NCBI RefSeq assembly: GCF_900636475.1
Contig: NZ_LR134283.1
Coordinates: 930,001 to 994,000, forward strand
Direction: 5' to 3'
Source: Streptococcus anginosus
Lineage (GTDB): Bacteria > Bacillota > Bacilli > Lactobacillales > Streptococcaceae
DNA: 64,000 nt
In this document: piece by piece, positions 36,177-45,865 of the stretch
Position numbering within the stretch: the stretch's first letter is position 1
How the letters are laid out: each line of letters opens with the position of its first letter
Program-made: the position numbers and the translations under genes
The notes under the pieces: generated by a model
Database searches by the model: none
What the model was told of the DNA's origin: nothing
The model's input: only the letters and a program-made list of their open reading frames with translations

Positions 36177-37511
36177 CTATTTCCCAGCCAACCGATAAAT
36201 CGTTTCAGCATAAATATCCATTGCCTTATACAGATCGTCAATCACAGTTCGTTCATTCGCTTGATGTTCTGTTTGCAAAGCACCAGGGAAAAGTGCGCCA
36301 AAGGCCACGCAATTTGGCATGGTGCGAGCAAATGTAGCACCACCAGAGGACACAGCAGGACTATTATCATTTGTTTTTTCTTTATAGACAGCCATTAACG
36401 TGCTGACCAATTCACTATCAAGCGGCACATATAATGGTGCAAGATAGTCAAATTCTTCATAACGCAATTGATATTCTTCAGCAAGTTGGCTTAATTCCTG
36501 TACTAATTTATCTTTGTCTGCAAGAACTGGAATCCGCATGTCAATCCGAATTTCAGACTTGTCCTGATCTAAGCTTAATCCAGAAACATTGAATGACAAA
36601 GTTCCTGAAGGCTCATCTGAAATTTCACCAAACAAGCGGCTGCCTGTAGCATCTTCCCTAACTGCTTCAGCGATAAATTGAATGGCAGAGTGTTGAATAA
36701 GCGGATTTAGTCCTGTTGTCAAACGTACAATAGCATTCACTCCCTCAGCTGCATCTTTTGAATGCTTAGGGACACCAATGACTGTTACTGTATCTGCAGT
36801 TCGTTCGTATTCAAAAGCCTGTTTTTTCAATTCAGCTTCTAATGAATCTGCTAAATTTCCCGTATAGCTTGCTTTTGCAGGTACAACATTAAAGGCTTCT
36901 CCTGCTTCAATAGCAAGTTCTTGTGAACCTGAACCATGTAACTTAATCTGCAGCAAACCTTTTTCAGCATAAGTCAGCGGGAAAGAAGAATCCGGTGCAA
37001 AACCAAGAGTCGCTGTTTCCTCCAGCTCATTGTAACGAGCCATACAGCGCCACAGAGTTTCTTCGTCTGTACCATAGATGAAACGAATCCGCTTGTTAAA
37101 TGTCACACCTGCATCCATCAATGCTTTAACAGCATAAAGTGCAGCTAGGGACGGACCTTTATCATCTTGCACCCCACGTCCATGTATCCAACCATCTTTT
37201 ATAGTTGCTTCAAATGGAGGAGTTTCCCAATCGGACAAATCTCCCGCTGGAACAACGTCTAAATGGCAGAGAACGGCCAGGAGTTCTTCTCCCTGACCGA
37301 TTTCTGCATATCCATAATAGCCTTTAGGATCAATGTAAGTTTTAAAACCTAAACTCCTAGTGATCTCTAGCATTTTTTCTAAGACGTTTTGAATAGATTG
37401 TCCGAAAGGTGTCCCATTTTCCCCTTCATTAAGAACTGACGGGTAGGAAACGATTGTTTTCAGCGATTCTAAATAATCAGACTTAATTTTTTCGGTTAAA
37501 AATTGTTTCAT
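36177..37511 (-). CDS. arcT: M20 family dipeptidase of the arc operon (ArcT)
   Basis: The protein is 444 residues. Metal motifs of M20 peptidases are seen: CHLDVVPAGD, GRGVQDDKGPS (Asp ligand) and YGTDEETLW (catalytic Glu), with a dimerisation domain in the middle. It resembles PepV/Sapep. It may supply arginine from peptides to the deiminase pathway; that is inference. ATG 37511 has GAGGTG at 6 nt, better than the GTG at 37520. Last gene of the arc set, 25 nt after arcD. Confidence 0.85.
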   Translation of the reverse strand: MKQFLTEKIKSDYLESLKTIVSYPSVLNEGENGTPFGQSIQNVLEKMLEITRSLGFKTYIDPKGYYGYAEIGQGEELLAVLCHLDVVPAGDLSDWETPPFEATIKDGWIHGRGVQDDKGPSLAALYAVKALMDAGVTFNKRIRFIYGTDEETLWRCMARYNELEETATLGFAPDSSFPLTYAEKGLLQIKLHGSGSQELAIEAGEAFNVVPAKASYTGNLADSLEAELKKQAFEYERTADTVTVIGVPKHSKDAAEGVNAIVRLTTGLNPLIQHSAIQFIAEAVREDATGSRLFGEISDEPSGTLSFNVSGLSLDQDKSEIRIDMRIPVLADKDKLVQELSQLAEEYQLRYEEFDYLAPLYVPLDSELVSTLMAVYKEKTNDNSPAVSSGGATFARTMPNCVAFGALFPGALQTEHQANERTVIDDLYKAMDIYAETIYRLAGK

Positions 37512-37535
37512 AGAGAACACCTCATTAATTTCTTA

Positions 37536-39038
37536 TTATAAGAAAGTTCCTAAAATAAGAAGTAGAATACTTACTACAAAGATTCCCGCAACCAATTTTG
37601 CAACGAATTTCCACCAAGTACCCAAATCAATACGTCCAAGAGCAAGTGCTCCCATAACGATACCAGATGTTGGAGTAACAAGGTTCAAAAGACCAGAAGC
37701 AGATTGGTAAGCAGTGATAATCAAGCTTGCTGGAACGTTGACGAATTTTCCAAGAGGTGCCATGATACCCATTGTTGCACTGGCAAGACCAGATGTTGAT
37801 GGGATAAGGAATGACATTGGCAGATAGAAAATGTAAGTCAATACGATAAATACTTGAGATGATAGACCCTTGAGTCCTACTTCACCCCAGTGAAGGATTG
37901 TAGCCGTAATCATACCATCGTTCATGATGACTTGAATACCACGAGCAACAGCTACGATAAGTGCAACACCAAGCAAATCAGCTGCACCATTGATAAATAC
38001 AGTGATGAAGCGATCTTCTTTCATGCGGTAAACAAAACCAATGATAATACCCATAACTGCAAAAAGCATTGCTCCTTCTGGGAAGTACCAAGTACCTAAT
38101 GCAGAAGTTGATGTACCCACAATTTTACCAATTACAGGAATGCCAACCAACCATTTGTTGAAGTTTTCAAAGACATGTACGTTCAAATCCGTCCACGGAA
38201 TGAAACTCATAATCATAAGAACAAAGGTCAAGACAAAGAGTACCAACACTTGTTTTTGTTTCTTGCTAAGAGTAGATTCTACATTAGCAACTGCATCTAC
38301 ATTAAAGTGTTTCAAATCTTCTTCGCGATGGCTGTAAACCAAAGATTTTGTAGGATCTTTTTGAATCTTATCCGCATAACGATAAACGAAATACGTACCA
38401 AGTGCTGTCATCACAACAAAGAAGATTAACCGAAGAACAATACCGTCACCAGTACCCACACCTGCTGTCGCAGAAGCTATACCTGTAGCAAATGGGTTTA
38501 GAGTAGAAGCTAAACATCCAATTTGAGAACCAAGAAGGATAATAGCTACCGCAGTCAAACTATCAAATCCTACTGCCATCATAACTGGCACAAGAAGTGG
38601 ATAGAAAGCCATAGTTTCTTCACCCATACCATAAGTTGATCCGCCAAGAGCAAACAAAGGCATCAAGACTAAAATCAACATCTTTTCACGACCCTTGTAC
38701 TTCTTGACGATGGAAGCAATCCCTACATCAAGAGCACCTGTTTCGTTGACTACTCCAAGGAAACCACCAACCATCAAGATAAAGAACGAAACGTCAATCG
38801 CTGCTGAAGTTGGTTCTTTCCCAAGCATAGCACGAATTGGAGCCATTAAGACATCCCAAATCCCTTGTGGATTTTGAGCAACAGTCTTATAAGTTCCTGT
38901 AATTAGATTACCAGACTTATCAGCATCATATTGACCAGCTGGAATAATCCAGGTCAATACTGCCATAATGGCAATGATAATCATCAAAACGGTATAAGAT
39001 GACGGCATCTTAAACCCTTTTTTTGCTTTTTCACTCAT
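37536..39038 (-). CDS. arcD: Arginine-ornithine antiporter ArcD (YfcC family)
   Basis: The protein is 500 residues with about 12 membrane segments. GGSTYGMGEETMAFYPLL and FLIPSTSGLASATMGIMAPL are typical of the YfcC/C4-dicarboxylate-like carrier family that serves as ArcD in streptococci. It exchanges external arginine for ornithine, so uptake costs no ATP. AGGAGG precedes ATG 39038; the longer frame adds the ribosome binding site. A cre site lies in its leader. Confidence 0.9.
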   Translation of the reverse strand: MSEKAKKGFKMPSSYTVLMIIIAIMAVLTWIIPAGQYDADKSGNLITGTYKTVAQNPQGIWDVLMAPIRAMLGKEPTSAAIDVSFFILMVGGFLGVVNETGALDVGIASIVKKYKGREKMLILVLMPLFALGGSTYGMGEETMAFYPLLVPVMMAVGFDSLTAVAIILLGSQIGCLASTLNPFATGIASATAGVGTGDGIVLRLIFFVVMTALGTYFVYRYADKIQKDPTKSLVYSHREEDLKHFNVDAVANVESTLSKKQKQVLVLFVLTFVLMIMSFIPWTDLNVHVFENFNKWLVGIPVIGKIVGTSTSALGTWYFPEGAMLFAVMGIIIGFVYRMKEDRFITVFINGAADLLGVALIVAVARGIQVIMNDGMITATILHWGEVGLKGLSSQVFIVLTYIFYLPMSFLIPSTSGLASATMGIMAPLGKFVNVPASLIITAYQSASGLLNLVTPTSGIVMGALALGRIDLGTWWKFVAKLVAGIFVVSILLLILGTFL

Positions 39039-39092
39039 TTGTTTTCCTCCTAAATGTAACAAATTGTAAAAATTTAACCGAATCCCATTTTC

Positions 39093-39106
39093 AGAAAGCG
39101 CTTCCT
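39093..39106 (-). promoter_or_regulatory. cre site before arcD
   Basis: AGGAAGCGCTTTCT on the minus strand is a near-palindromic catabolite-responsive element about 55 nt before the arcD start, just downstream of a possible TTAAAATA -10 near 39117. It suggests separate CcpA control of arcD-arcT. Confidence 0.65.
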
Positions 39107-39275
39107 TTGACTATATTTTAACATATTCATCTGGAAAAAACTAGTAATTTCCAAAAAAATTATCATTTCACAACAGTAAAATAGATCAAAAGAAAGCAAA
39201 TCTAAAAATAGGAAACACTAACATTGTTTTAAAAAGTTTTATTACAGTCTTAAACTTATAAATGATAACACTCTG

Positions 39276-40223
39276 TTATCCCTTTTCAATAATCGTTCCG
39301 CTTTCAGACTCAATTAAAGCACCTAAGTTTTCAAGAGAAGTAATGACAGCTTCGCCTTCTAGTCGATCATTTACAAAGGCAATAGCTGCTTGCACTTTAG
39401 GCAACATACTTCCTGGTGCAAACTGTTCTTGCTTGATGTATTCTTCAAGCTGAGCTACATTAACACGCTCTAACTTGGTTTGGTCTGGTTTATTATAGTT
39501 GACATAGACATAATCCACACCTGTCAAGACAATGAAAAGATCTGCTTCGACCAATTCAGCCAGACATTGTGAAGCAAAGTCTTTGTCAATTACTGCTTCT
39601 ACGCCGGCAAGATGACCGTTGTCTTCCTTGATAACAGGAATGCCGCCACCACCAGCAGCCACAACGACATGTCCTGCATTGATAAGCGTACGAATGGTTT
39701 CAATTTCTTTGATTCCAACTGGTTTTGGTGAAGCAACCACTTTTCTCCAGCCACGTCCAGCATCTTCTTTGAAAGTAGCTCCACTCTTTTCAGCTTCTGC
39801 TTTTGCTTCTTCTTCTGTGTAGAATGGTCCGATTGGTTTGCTCAAATTTGTGAAAGCTGGGTCATTTTTGTCAACCACGACTTGTGTCACAACAGAAGCC
39901 ACTTCTTTTTCAATACCTTCTTCACGTAAAGCATTTTGAAGAGCATTTTGCAACCAGTAGCCGATACTTCCTTCTGTCATTGCAACGAGCGAATCAAGCG
40001 GAAACGCTGGATTTTTTTCAGAATCTGCCGCTAAATGTTGCAATAAAAGATTTCCAACTTGCGGTCCATTTCCATGAGTGATAATCAAGTCGTCACCATT
40101 TTTAATCAATTTTACAAGATGACTTGCTGTTTCTGCTAATGCTTCTTGTTGTGCTTTTGCTGACGGATCAGATGAAAGGATGGCATTCCCTCCCAAAGCC
40201 ACAACGATTTTCCGATTTGCCAT
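39276..40223 (-). CDS. arcC: Carbamate kinase
   Basis: The protein is 315 residues. Conserved motifs are [31 protein letters not shown] and [13 protein letters not shown]. It makes ATP from carbamoyl phosphate and ADP, the energy-yielding step of the arginine deiminase pathway. AAGGAGG is upstream. About 150 nt with a hairpin separate it from arcB. Confidence 0.96.
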   Translation of the reverse strand: MANRKIVVALGGNAILSSDPSAKAQQEALAETASHLVKLIKNGDDLIITHGNGPQVGNLLLQHLAADSEKNPAFPLDSLVAMTEGSIGYWLQNALQNALREEGIEKEVASVVTQVVVDKNDPAFTNLSKPIGPFYTEEEAKAEAEKSGATFKEDAGRGWRKVVASPKPVGIKEIETIRTLINAGHVVVAAGGGGIPVIKEDNGHLAGVEAVIDKDFASQCLAELVEADLFIVLTGVDYVYVNYNKPDQTKLERVNVAQLEEYIKQEQFAPGSMLPKVQAAIAFVNDRLEGEAVITSLENLGALIESESGTIIEKG

Positions 40224-40305
40224 AAATAATGAGCCTCCTTAGAGTTATTCTTGTATTATGTTTCTATTTTAGTATTTAGTAATAACAATAGAAACGAGCA
40301 CTATT

Positions 40306-40347
40306 AAAAATGAGGACTGGACTAAAGCTATTAGTCGCAGCCCTCAT
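40306..40347 (-). terminator. Attenuator-like hairpin between arcB and arcC
   Basis: ATGAGGGC...GACTAA / TTAGTC...CCTCAT forms a two-part stem, followed on the minus strand by TTTTTAAT. It could partly terminate after arcB so that arcA-arcB are made in excess of arcC-arcD-arcT. Confidence 0.65.
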
Positions 40348-40376
40348 AGCTGTTGGTAAACGGTTTTGGTTTTAAA

Positions 40377-41393
40377 TTATACTTTTGGAATATAAAGGTT
40401 ACCAAGAGTTGCTGCCATAACTGCTTTAATAGTATGCATACGGTTTTCAGCTTGGTCAAATTGGCGAGCGTATTTGCTGCGGAATACTTCGTCAGTTACT
40501 TCCATTTCTTCAACGCCGAATTTTTCAGCAACATCTTTACCATAGACAGTATTTGTATCATGGAAAGCTGGTAAGCAGTGCAAGAAGATTAAATCTTCAT
40601 TGTCAGCTTTCTTAACCAAGTCCATATTTACTTGGTAAGGTTTCAAAAGGGCTACACGTTCTGCGAATTTGTCTTCTTCACCCATAGATACCCAAACGTC
40701 TGTGTAAAGGACATCTGCACCTTTAACAGCTTCATCTGCATTGTCAGTAATTAAGACATGTGCGCCACTTTCTTTCGCATATCCTTCTGCCAATTTCACG
40801 ATATCTTCAGCTGGGAAGAGTTCTTTTGGAGAGAAGATGTGCACATTCACACCGAGGATAGCACCTGTTACAAGAAGGCTGTTTGCAACGTTATTGCGTC
40901 CGTCACCACAGTAGACAAGAGTCAAGCCTTCCAAACGACCAAAGTTTTCTTGAACTGTCAAATAGTCAGCTAACATTTGAGTTGGATGCCATTCGTCTGT
41001 CAAACCATTCCATACAGGAACACCTGAGAATTCTGCTAATTCTTCTACCATGCGTTGGCTGAATCCGCGGAATTCAATTCCATCAAACATACGTCCCAAT
41101 ACTTTAGCAGTATCTTCAGTAGATTCTTTCTTGCCAAGTTGGATGTCGTTAGCTCCTAGGTATTCTGGATGAGCACCAAGGTCAATCGCTGCTGTTGTGA
41201 AAGCTGCACGAGTACGAGTTGAAGTTTTTTCAAACAAGAGAGCAATATTTTTACCTGCTAAGTAATGATGTTCAATATTGCGCTTTTTCAAATCTTTCAA
41301 ATGAGCTGCTAAACCGATAAGATATTCTAATTCTGCACGTGTAAAATCTTTTTCTGCCAAGAAGCTGCGTCCTTGGAACACTGAGTTTGTCAT
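40377..41393 (-). CDS. arcB: Ornithine carbamoyltransferase, catabolic
   Basis: The protein is 338 residues. The carbamoyl-phosphate loop is [12 protein letters not shown]; the ornithine site has [11 protein letters not shown]; the [12 protein letters not shown] and [11 protein letters not shown] segments are typical. In the pathway it phosphorolyses citrulline to ornithine and carbamoyl phosphate. It lies 23 nt after arcA. Confidence 0.96.
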   Translation of the reverse strand: MTNSVFQGRSFLAEKDFTRAELEYLIGLAAHLKDLKKRNIEHHYLAGKNIALLFEKTSTRTRAAFTTAAIDLGAHPEYLGANDIQLGKKESTEDTAKVLGRMFDGIEFRGFSQRMVEELAEFSGVPVWNGLTDEWHPTQMLADYLTVQENFGRLEGLTLVYCGDGRNNVANSLLVTGAILGVNVHIFSPKELFPAEDIVKLAEGYAKESGAHVLITDNADEAVKGADVLYTDVWVSMGEEDKFAERVALLKPYQVNMDLVKKADNEDLIFLHCLPAFHDTNTVYGKDVAEKFGVEEMEVTDEVFRSKYARQFDQAENRMHTIKAVMAATLGNLYIPKV

Positions 41394-41416
41394 TCTAATT
41401 ATTCCTCTTTCTAATC

Positions 41417-42646
41417 TTAAAGTTCTTCACGTTCAAATGGCATTGACATACAACGAGGTCCACCACGACCGCGAACCAATTCACTTCCGCGAATCTTAAT
41501 CAAACGAAGTCCGTATTCTTCAAGAATCTTGTTGGTAACAACGTTACGGTCATATACCACTACCACGCCTGGTGCAATTGTAAGGGTATTTGAACCGTCG
41601 TTCCATTGTTCACGAGCAGCAGCAACAGTATTTCCACCACCACAACGAATCAAATGAACTTTGTCAATACCAAGATTCTTAGCTAACAATTCAGCCAAAT
41701 CGCCTTTTTCTTCTGCAATATGAAGTTTTTCATTTTCATAAGTAACAGAGTAAACGCGAAGGTCGCCTTCAATTTCTGGGTGAATCGTGAACTTGTCATA
41801 GTCAACCATTGTGAAGACTGTATCTAAGTGCATGAATTTACGATTATTAGCGAATTCAAATGCAATCACTTTCTTGAAGCCAACATTCTTCTTAAAGATA
41901 TTGACCAAAAGTTTTTCAATAGATGCTGCGTCTGTACGTTGTGAAATACCTACTGCAAGAACATCTTTAGAAAGAACAAGTTCATCTCCACCTTCGATAC
42001 GAGTTGTTTCTTCACGGTTATAAACCAAGTCAACATTGCCACCATATACTGGGTGGTATTTGAAAATGTATTTACCATAAAGTGTTTCACGATTACGTGT
42101 ATCTGAGTACATGTGGTTCAATGACACCGCATTACCAATTGTAGCAAATGGGTCACGTGTGAAGTACAAGTTTGGCATTGGGTCAATAGCAAATGGATAG
42201 TCTGATTCTACTAAGTCGGTCAATCCTTTAGCTTCTTCAGGAATTTCTGGCAATTCTGCTTTTTGGAAACCTGCCATTGTCTTTTCAACCAATTCAAGGT
42301 TGTCTTCTATACCATGAAGAATGTCGCGAATAGCCACTTTTGTTTGTGCCCCGCGAATATTTGCTTCATCAAGATATTCTTCAATAAATTCGTTACGAAT
42401 TTCTGGAGAAGTCAATGATTCAGCGGCCAACTTTTCAAGGTAAAGAACTTCAATACCTTCTTTACGAAGAGCGTCTGCAAAAGCATCATGTTCTTTTTGA
42501 GCGTCTTCCAAGAATGGAATATCGTCAAAAAGCAGACGTTCCAAGTGATCCGGCATCAAGTTTTCCAACTCTTTACCAGGACGATGTAGCATAACTTTTT
42601 TCAGTTTTCCTATTTCTGAGAAAACATGAATAGGATGTGTAGACAT
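41417..42646 (-). CDS. arcA: Arginine deiminase
   Basis: The protein is 409 residues. The catalytic cysteine is Cys399 in [12 protein letters not shown]; other active-site segments are [21 protein letters not shown] and [11 protein letters not shown]. It hydrolyses arginine to citrulline and ammonia, first step of the pathway, and helps acid tolerance. GAGGAGGAC lies before the ATG. It is the first gene after a regulatory region with a cre site and follows the flp terminator. Confidence 0.97.
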   Translation of the reverse strand: MSTHPIHVFSEIGKLKKVMLHRPGKELENLMPDHLERLLFDDIPFLEDAQKEHDAFADALRKEGIEVLYLEKLAAESLTSPEIRNEFIEEYLDEANIRGAQTKVAIRDILHGIEDNLELVEKTMAGFQKAELPEIPEEAKGLTDLVESDYPFAIDPMPNLYFTRDPFATIGNAVSLNHMYSDTRNRETLYGKYIFKYHPVYGGNVDLVYNREETTRIEGGDELVLSKDVLAVGISQRTDAASIEKLLVNIFKKNVGFKKVIAFEFANNRKFMHLDTVFTMVDYDKFTIHPEIEGDLRVYSVTYENEKLHIAEEKGDLAELLAKNLGIDKVHLIRCGGGNTVAAAREQWNDGSNTLTIAPGVVVVYDRNVVTNKILEEYGLRLIKIRGSELVRGRGGPRCMSMPFEREEL

Positions 42647-42662
42647 CTTATGTCCTCCTCTT

Positions 42663-42734
42663 TTTCTTTGTGACTTAAGTTTCCTTAAGTTCTATTTACA
42701 TGTTATATTGTAATATCTTTTGTTTGCGCTTTCA
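42663..42734 (-). promoter_or_regulatory. arcA promoter region with cre site
   Basis: TGAAAGCGCAAACA (42721-42734, minus) fits the cre consensus and overlaps a TTGTGA -35-like element. TACAAT or TATAAC about 19-24 nt downstream may be the -10. CcpA binding here would give glucose repression. A second, weaker cre-like AGAAAGCGTTTTAT lies near 42806-42819, and an ATGAATAATTATT near 42847-42859 resembles an ARG-box half. No gene lies in 42647-42902. Confidence 0.65.
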
Positions 42735-42902
42735 CAATCAATTGTACATTCAAAATGCCAAATCCTTTGCTTTTTTTAAAAGAAATTCAAATATTATTTC
42801 AAAATAAAACGCTTTCTATAAATATTTTATGCATTTTATTGGTTTTATGAATAATTATTTTTTAGAAATTAATCAAATTCTTAAGCTCATATTTGTCTAA
42901 AT

Positions 42903-42954
42903 GAAAAAGAGGACAAGAAATTGCGTTTTCTACTACAATTTCGCCCTCTTTTGC
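42903..42954 (-). terminator. Terminator after flp
   Basis: AAAGAGG-C-AGAAATTG / CAATTTC-GCCCTCTTT with T run on the minus strand separates flp from arcA, so arcA needs its own promoter. Confidence 0.85.
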
Positions 42955-42955
42955 A

Positions 42956-43642
42956 TTACATATCTTCAAAATATTTTAAAAAGTATTCTTTATCCAAAAA
43001 GACTAGTTTCTTTCGTTTATATTGAATAATGTTTTCTTCTGTTAATTTTTTCAACACTTGATTAACTGTTTCACGAGTAGTTGCACCTAGTTTAGCTAGT
43101 TCTTTCATACTAAGTGCAAAAGGAATATCATCTCTATCTTGGCAAAAATCAATACATAAAATTGAAATCGCTTGAATAACTCGCTCTGTCGCACTAGCCA
43201 AAACAGAGTTTCGCAAGCGTAATTCATGGAAACGCAAAATATTTGACAACTTATGTGTAATGAATAACGTTTGCTTTATAGTTTGCTTAGAATAATATTC
43301 ATACAAGTCAACAGGAATCGAAAAATATTCCAAATCTGTCACAGATACGCCAGAATAGTGGTAAGTCTCATCTTCAAACATACCACCATAAGGAAACATG
43401 GTATTTTCTTTCACATAATCAATGTAATTAAATGAATCTGTCTGGTCGTACTGTTCAATGCGAACATAGCCTTTATAAATCAAAAAAAGTCGCTCTCGTT
43501 TATCGCCAGAAAAGAAAATAATCTGTCCTTTTGGTACTTTACGAAATTGAATCTCAACCGCTATTTTATCAAAATGTTCAACTGGTAAATTTTCAAAAGC
43601 AGGATGTTCCCTAATGTAACGATAATGCTCTTTGTTAATCAT
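42956..43642 (-). CDS. flp: CRP/FNR-family regulator (Flp-type) beside arc
   Basis: The protein is 228 residues. A cyclic-nucleotide-binding-like beta domain (about 15-120, GQIIFFSGDKRERLFLIYKGYVRI) is followed by a helix-turn-helix with SMKELAKLGATTRETVNQVLKKL. It lacks an N-terminal cysteine cluster, so it is unlikely to hold an FNR-type FeS centre. In S. gordonii the equivalent gene next to arc activates the operon under low oxygen. TATAAT at 43679-43684 and AAAGGACC precede it. Confidence 0.85.
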   Translation of the reverse strand: MINKEHYRYIREHPAFENLPVEHFDKIAVEIQFRKVPKGQIIFFSGDKRERLFLIYKGYVRIEQYDQTDSFNYIDYVKENTMFPYGGMFEDETYHYSGVSVTDLEYFSIPVDLYEYYSKQTIKQTLFITHKLSNILRFHELRLRNSVLASATERVIQAISILCIDFCQDRDDIPFALSMKELAKLGATTRETVNQVLKKLTEENIIQYKRKKLVFLDKEYFLKYFEDM

Positions 43643-43686
43643 GATATCCTTGTGGTCCTTTTTTTACATTCTGCTTTTATTATAAC

Positions 43687-43720
43687 ACAAAAGGGCTTCA
43701 ATCTTAAAGAGAGCCCTTAC
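43687..43720 (-). terminator. Terminator after the serine hydrolase gene
   Basis: AAGGGCT / AGCCCTT stem with TTTT on the minus strand. A second small perfect hairpin TGTGTC-CTTT-GACACA lies at 43749-43764 between it and the stop codon. Confidence 0.65.
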
Positions 43721-43778
43721 ATTTTTCTGAAATTTGTTCTTTTTACAATGTGTCCTTTGACACATAAATATATGTATC

Positions 43779-44837
43779 TTAATTTATATTCACTCGATGC
43801 CATTCATTGATGACATAGGCCAATTGCCCAACTTGCGTAATACCAACACCGCTGATTTCATCACTCTCTGAAGTCGTTCCTCCCAGTCCTGCTGTATAAA
43901 GGGCAATCAAATAAGGCTTTTCCTCACACACAACTGCGTCTACATTTAATGCCTCTGCAACATAACCTGGCTTTTGGTAGATTGGAATGTCTCTTACATA
44001 TCGTTTATAGTATTCATTTGGAAAAGACTCACCGATATAATACAAAATATCTTTATATTTTTCCTGATGTTTCCAAAGATAATCCAACACCTGAATATAA
44101 TAATCCGTCGTTGTTTGATTCTGTTGGTTGATTGTCTTAATCTCGCCCTTTCCTTTTCCATAGCGCTGATACATCGTATAGGCTTTATCCAAGCCACCTA
44201 AGCATTCCGCTAAAGCATAAGCAGGTGTATTTTCAGAATAGAGAAGAGAGTATTCCTGCATCTCAGGAATGTTCATTGTCCCATTAAATGCCGCTACGTA
44301 ATTATTGTGTTCACCGATATATTCATAGCGAGTATGTGTAATATCAAACCGCTCGGTTAGTGATAAATTTCCCTTTTCTACCTCATCAACGACCAACATA
44401 TTTAATGGCAATTTGTAAGTTGAGCCTGCTGTCATCGGCTGCGTCTCATTCATAGCATAGGTTTGCCCACTCGTTAAATCCTTATAAGAAAATGCAACTT
44501 GTGAATGATCAATTCCCATCTCATCTAGATACGCCTGTACGACTTGAACCAAATTTAGATTGGCATAATCATAATACAAACCATAAGCTCCCATTACAGG
44601 CAAATCAGCTTCCATGACTTTCTGCTTTTCTTCCATACTTTTTGTTGGAACACGAGTAGTTGCTGGTTTCGACTCTTTTGACGAACTTTTTTTCTTTTCT
44701 TGACTAACTGTGTAACTTTTAGCTACCTTCGTATGATGTGGCTTTCTAGCTTGCCCAAAGTGCACAGCACTTAACACCAACACACCACATATCATAAAGC
44801 AACCAATCAAACAAAGAATTATTGTCTTTTTACTCAC
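43779..44837 (-). CDS. Class A beta-lactamase-like serine hydrolase, membrane-anchored
   Basis: The protein is 352 residues. An N-terminal hydrophobic anchor (about 5-26) is followed by a Ser/Lys-rich linker to about 75 and a beta-lactamase2-type domain. S139-T-Y-K142 is the SxxK nucleophile motif, Y200-SEN resembles the SDN loop, and KPG at 289-291 stands where KTG would be. The extracellular position and motifs suggest a peptidoglycan-related DD-peptidase or esterase rather than drug resistance. GTG start with AGGAG at 6 nt. About 145 nt upstream lies a paired repeat of the kind found before the peptide exporter, which ties it to that regulon. Confidence 0.75.
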   Translation of the reverse strand: MSKKTIILCLIGCFMICGVLVLSAVHFGQARKPHHTKVAKSYTVSQEKKKSSSKESKPATTRVPTKSMEEKQKVMEADLPVMGAYGLYYDYANLNLVQVVQAYLDEMGIDHSQVAFSYKDLTSGQTYAMNETQPMTAGSTYKLPLNMLVVDEVEKGNLSLTERFDITHTRYEYIGEHNNYVAAFNGTMNIPEMQEYSLLYSENTPAYALAECLGGLDKAYTMYQRYGKGKGEIKTINQQNQTTTDYYIQVLDYLWKHQEKYKDILYYIGESFPNEYYKRYVRDIPIYQKPGYVAEALNVDAVVCEEKPYLIALYTAGLGGTTSESDEISGVGITQVGQLAYVINEWHRVNIN

Positions 44838-44980
44838 GCACTTCTCCTAACTTATATACCTCATTATATAGGAAGAATAAAAAAATAACAAGATATGATA
44901 AACAGAATCATTAACTATTTTCAACTTCCTTTATTATATATATACAGTATAAACTAATAATTCTAGTTCATTAAAAAAAA

Positions 44981-45012
44981 TCCTAAATGATAGCTCTGAT
45001 CCCCTGAATGGT
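44981..45012 (-). promoter_or_regulatory. Paired direct repeat (BlpR/SilA-like site) before serine hydrolase gene
   Basis: ACCATTCAGGG (45002-45012) and ATCATTTAGGA (44981-44991) on the minus strand, 21 bp start to start. A TATACT box lies about 29 nt downstream (44946-44951). Geometry matches the two other sites at 46260-46331. Confidence 0.7.
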
Positions 45013-45051
45013 AAAACTATCTCAGCTAGTCTGCTAAAAAGTGATAAAAAA

Positions 45052-45381
45052 TCAATTTATTTTAAAATTTTCTTGAACATGATACTCTTTTTCAAATGTT
45101 TTTTGAGAGACGACTCGGTGATTGGTTACATCCAAATAATCATCAATATACCCTAGCACATACATGCCATAACCAGCAAATCCACCGCCTACTGTTCCAA
45201 CTGCGCCAATTTTTAAATTTTCTAGCGTAGAAGGATTTAGTCCTGCCATTAAAATCCGAAAATGATCATCCAACCAATATAAATAATTTTTAGCAAAAGC
45301 TGCTTTCACCCAATCAGGCTGTTCAGTTTCCTTACCAATTTTCCAAACATTAGCTACTTGATTTTTATAAATTACTTTCAT
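45052..45381 (-). CDS. Small protein similar to phage MKYxKKP/'EAFQW'-type proteins, unknown function
   Basis: The protein is 109 residues starting MKVIYKNQVANVWKIG after GTGGAG at 8 nt. The order of segments (an N-terminal strand ending in a tryptophan, EQPDWVKAAF, a middle glycine-rich part, then DDYLDVTNHRVVSQ and FEKEYHV) follows a common family of small phage proteins of unknown role. The glycine-rich GAVGTVGGGFAGYGMYV stretch is unusual. The function is unknown. It lies in a putative bacteriocin-type operon, 52 nt after a small membrane protein gene. Confidence 0.5.
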   Translation of the reverse strand: MKVIYKNQVANVWKIGKETEQPDWVKAAFAKNYLYWLDDHFRILMAGLNPSTLENLKIGAVGTVGGGFAGYGMYVLGYIDDYLDVTNHRVVSQKTFEKEYHVQENFKIN

Positions 45382-45432
45382 GGTATTCTCCACTTTTTGA
45401 TTTATTCTTACCTTAATAAAAGTCTTCCATTT

Positions 45433-45684
45433 TTATAGGATAAATTGAGGTAAAAAATATAAGCAAACAATCATCACTACAACCGACAACATAACAGCCG
45501 ACAGCAATGTGAGCCTCTCATTAAACTTCAATATTTTTATGCAGATAAATGTATAGGCTGAACTCATCACATAAGTCGCAACAATAGCATAAAGCTGCTT
45601 TAAATCGTGTGACCAATAGTCTAAAAGCAAGGTTCCTATTAAGCCACCTAAAATCCATAGTTGTAGTTTCTTTAAATAAGTCAT
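45433..45684 (-). CDS. Small membrane protein of the bacteriocin-type locus
   Basis: The protein is 83 residues with three likely membrane segments (about 8-24, 32-50, 57-80) and few charged residues. TAGGA precedes the ATG. I do not recognise the family. In Blp/Sil loci small polytopic proteins of this size often confer self-immunity; that is a guess from context only. Confidence 0.55.
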   Translation of the reverse strand: MTYLKKLQLWILGGLIGTLLLDYWSHDLKQLYAIVATYVMSSAYTFICIKILKFNERLTLLSAVMLSVVVMIVCLYFLPQFIL

Positions 45685-45865
45685 ATATTCCTACTTTCTA
45701 ATCATCTCATTTTTTACGTTTCCAGTACATCATTTCACAGACGTAATTAATCATATCACTAAGAGATTGCTATTTACTGTTACAAATCAAACTGTCTATA
45801 TGAAGCAATGAAAAAGTTATTATTCGTGTTCTAATGCATTTTTATATAGGCTTATATTAGCTAGG
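45685..45865. other. Gap inside the immunity operon without a convincing gene
   Basis: Only a 20-codon minus-strand remnant ending in YWKRKK, without a start site, is seen. A double-glycine bacteriocin precursor was looked for and not found. Confidence 0.4.

Noticed and set aside
43749..43764. TGTGTC-CTTT-GACACA palindrome as a CRP/FNR operator for flp
   Set aside because: It does not fit the TTGAT-N4-ATCAA pattern and lies before the upstream gene's terminator rather than at the flp promoter; more likely a small hairpin.
45811..45820. Cin-box-like CACGAATA before the small membrane protein gene
   Set aside because: Seven of eight matches only, and not placed at a sensible distance from a start; the coiA site is exact.
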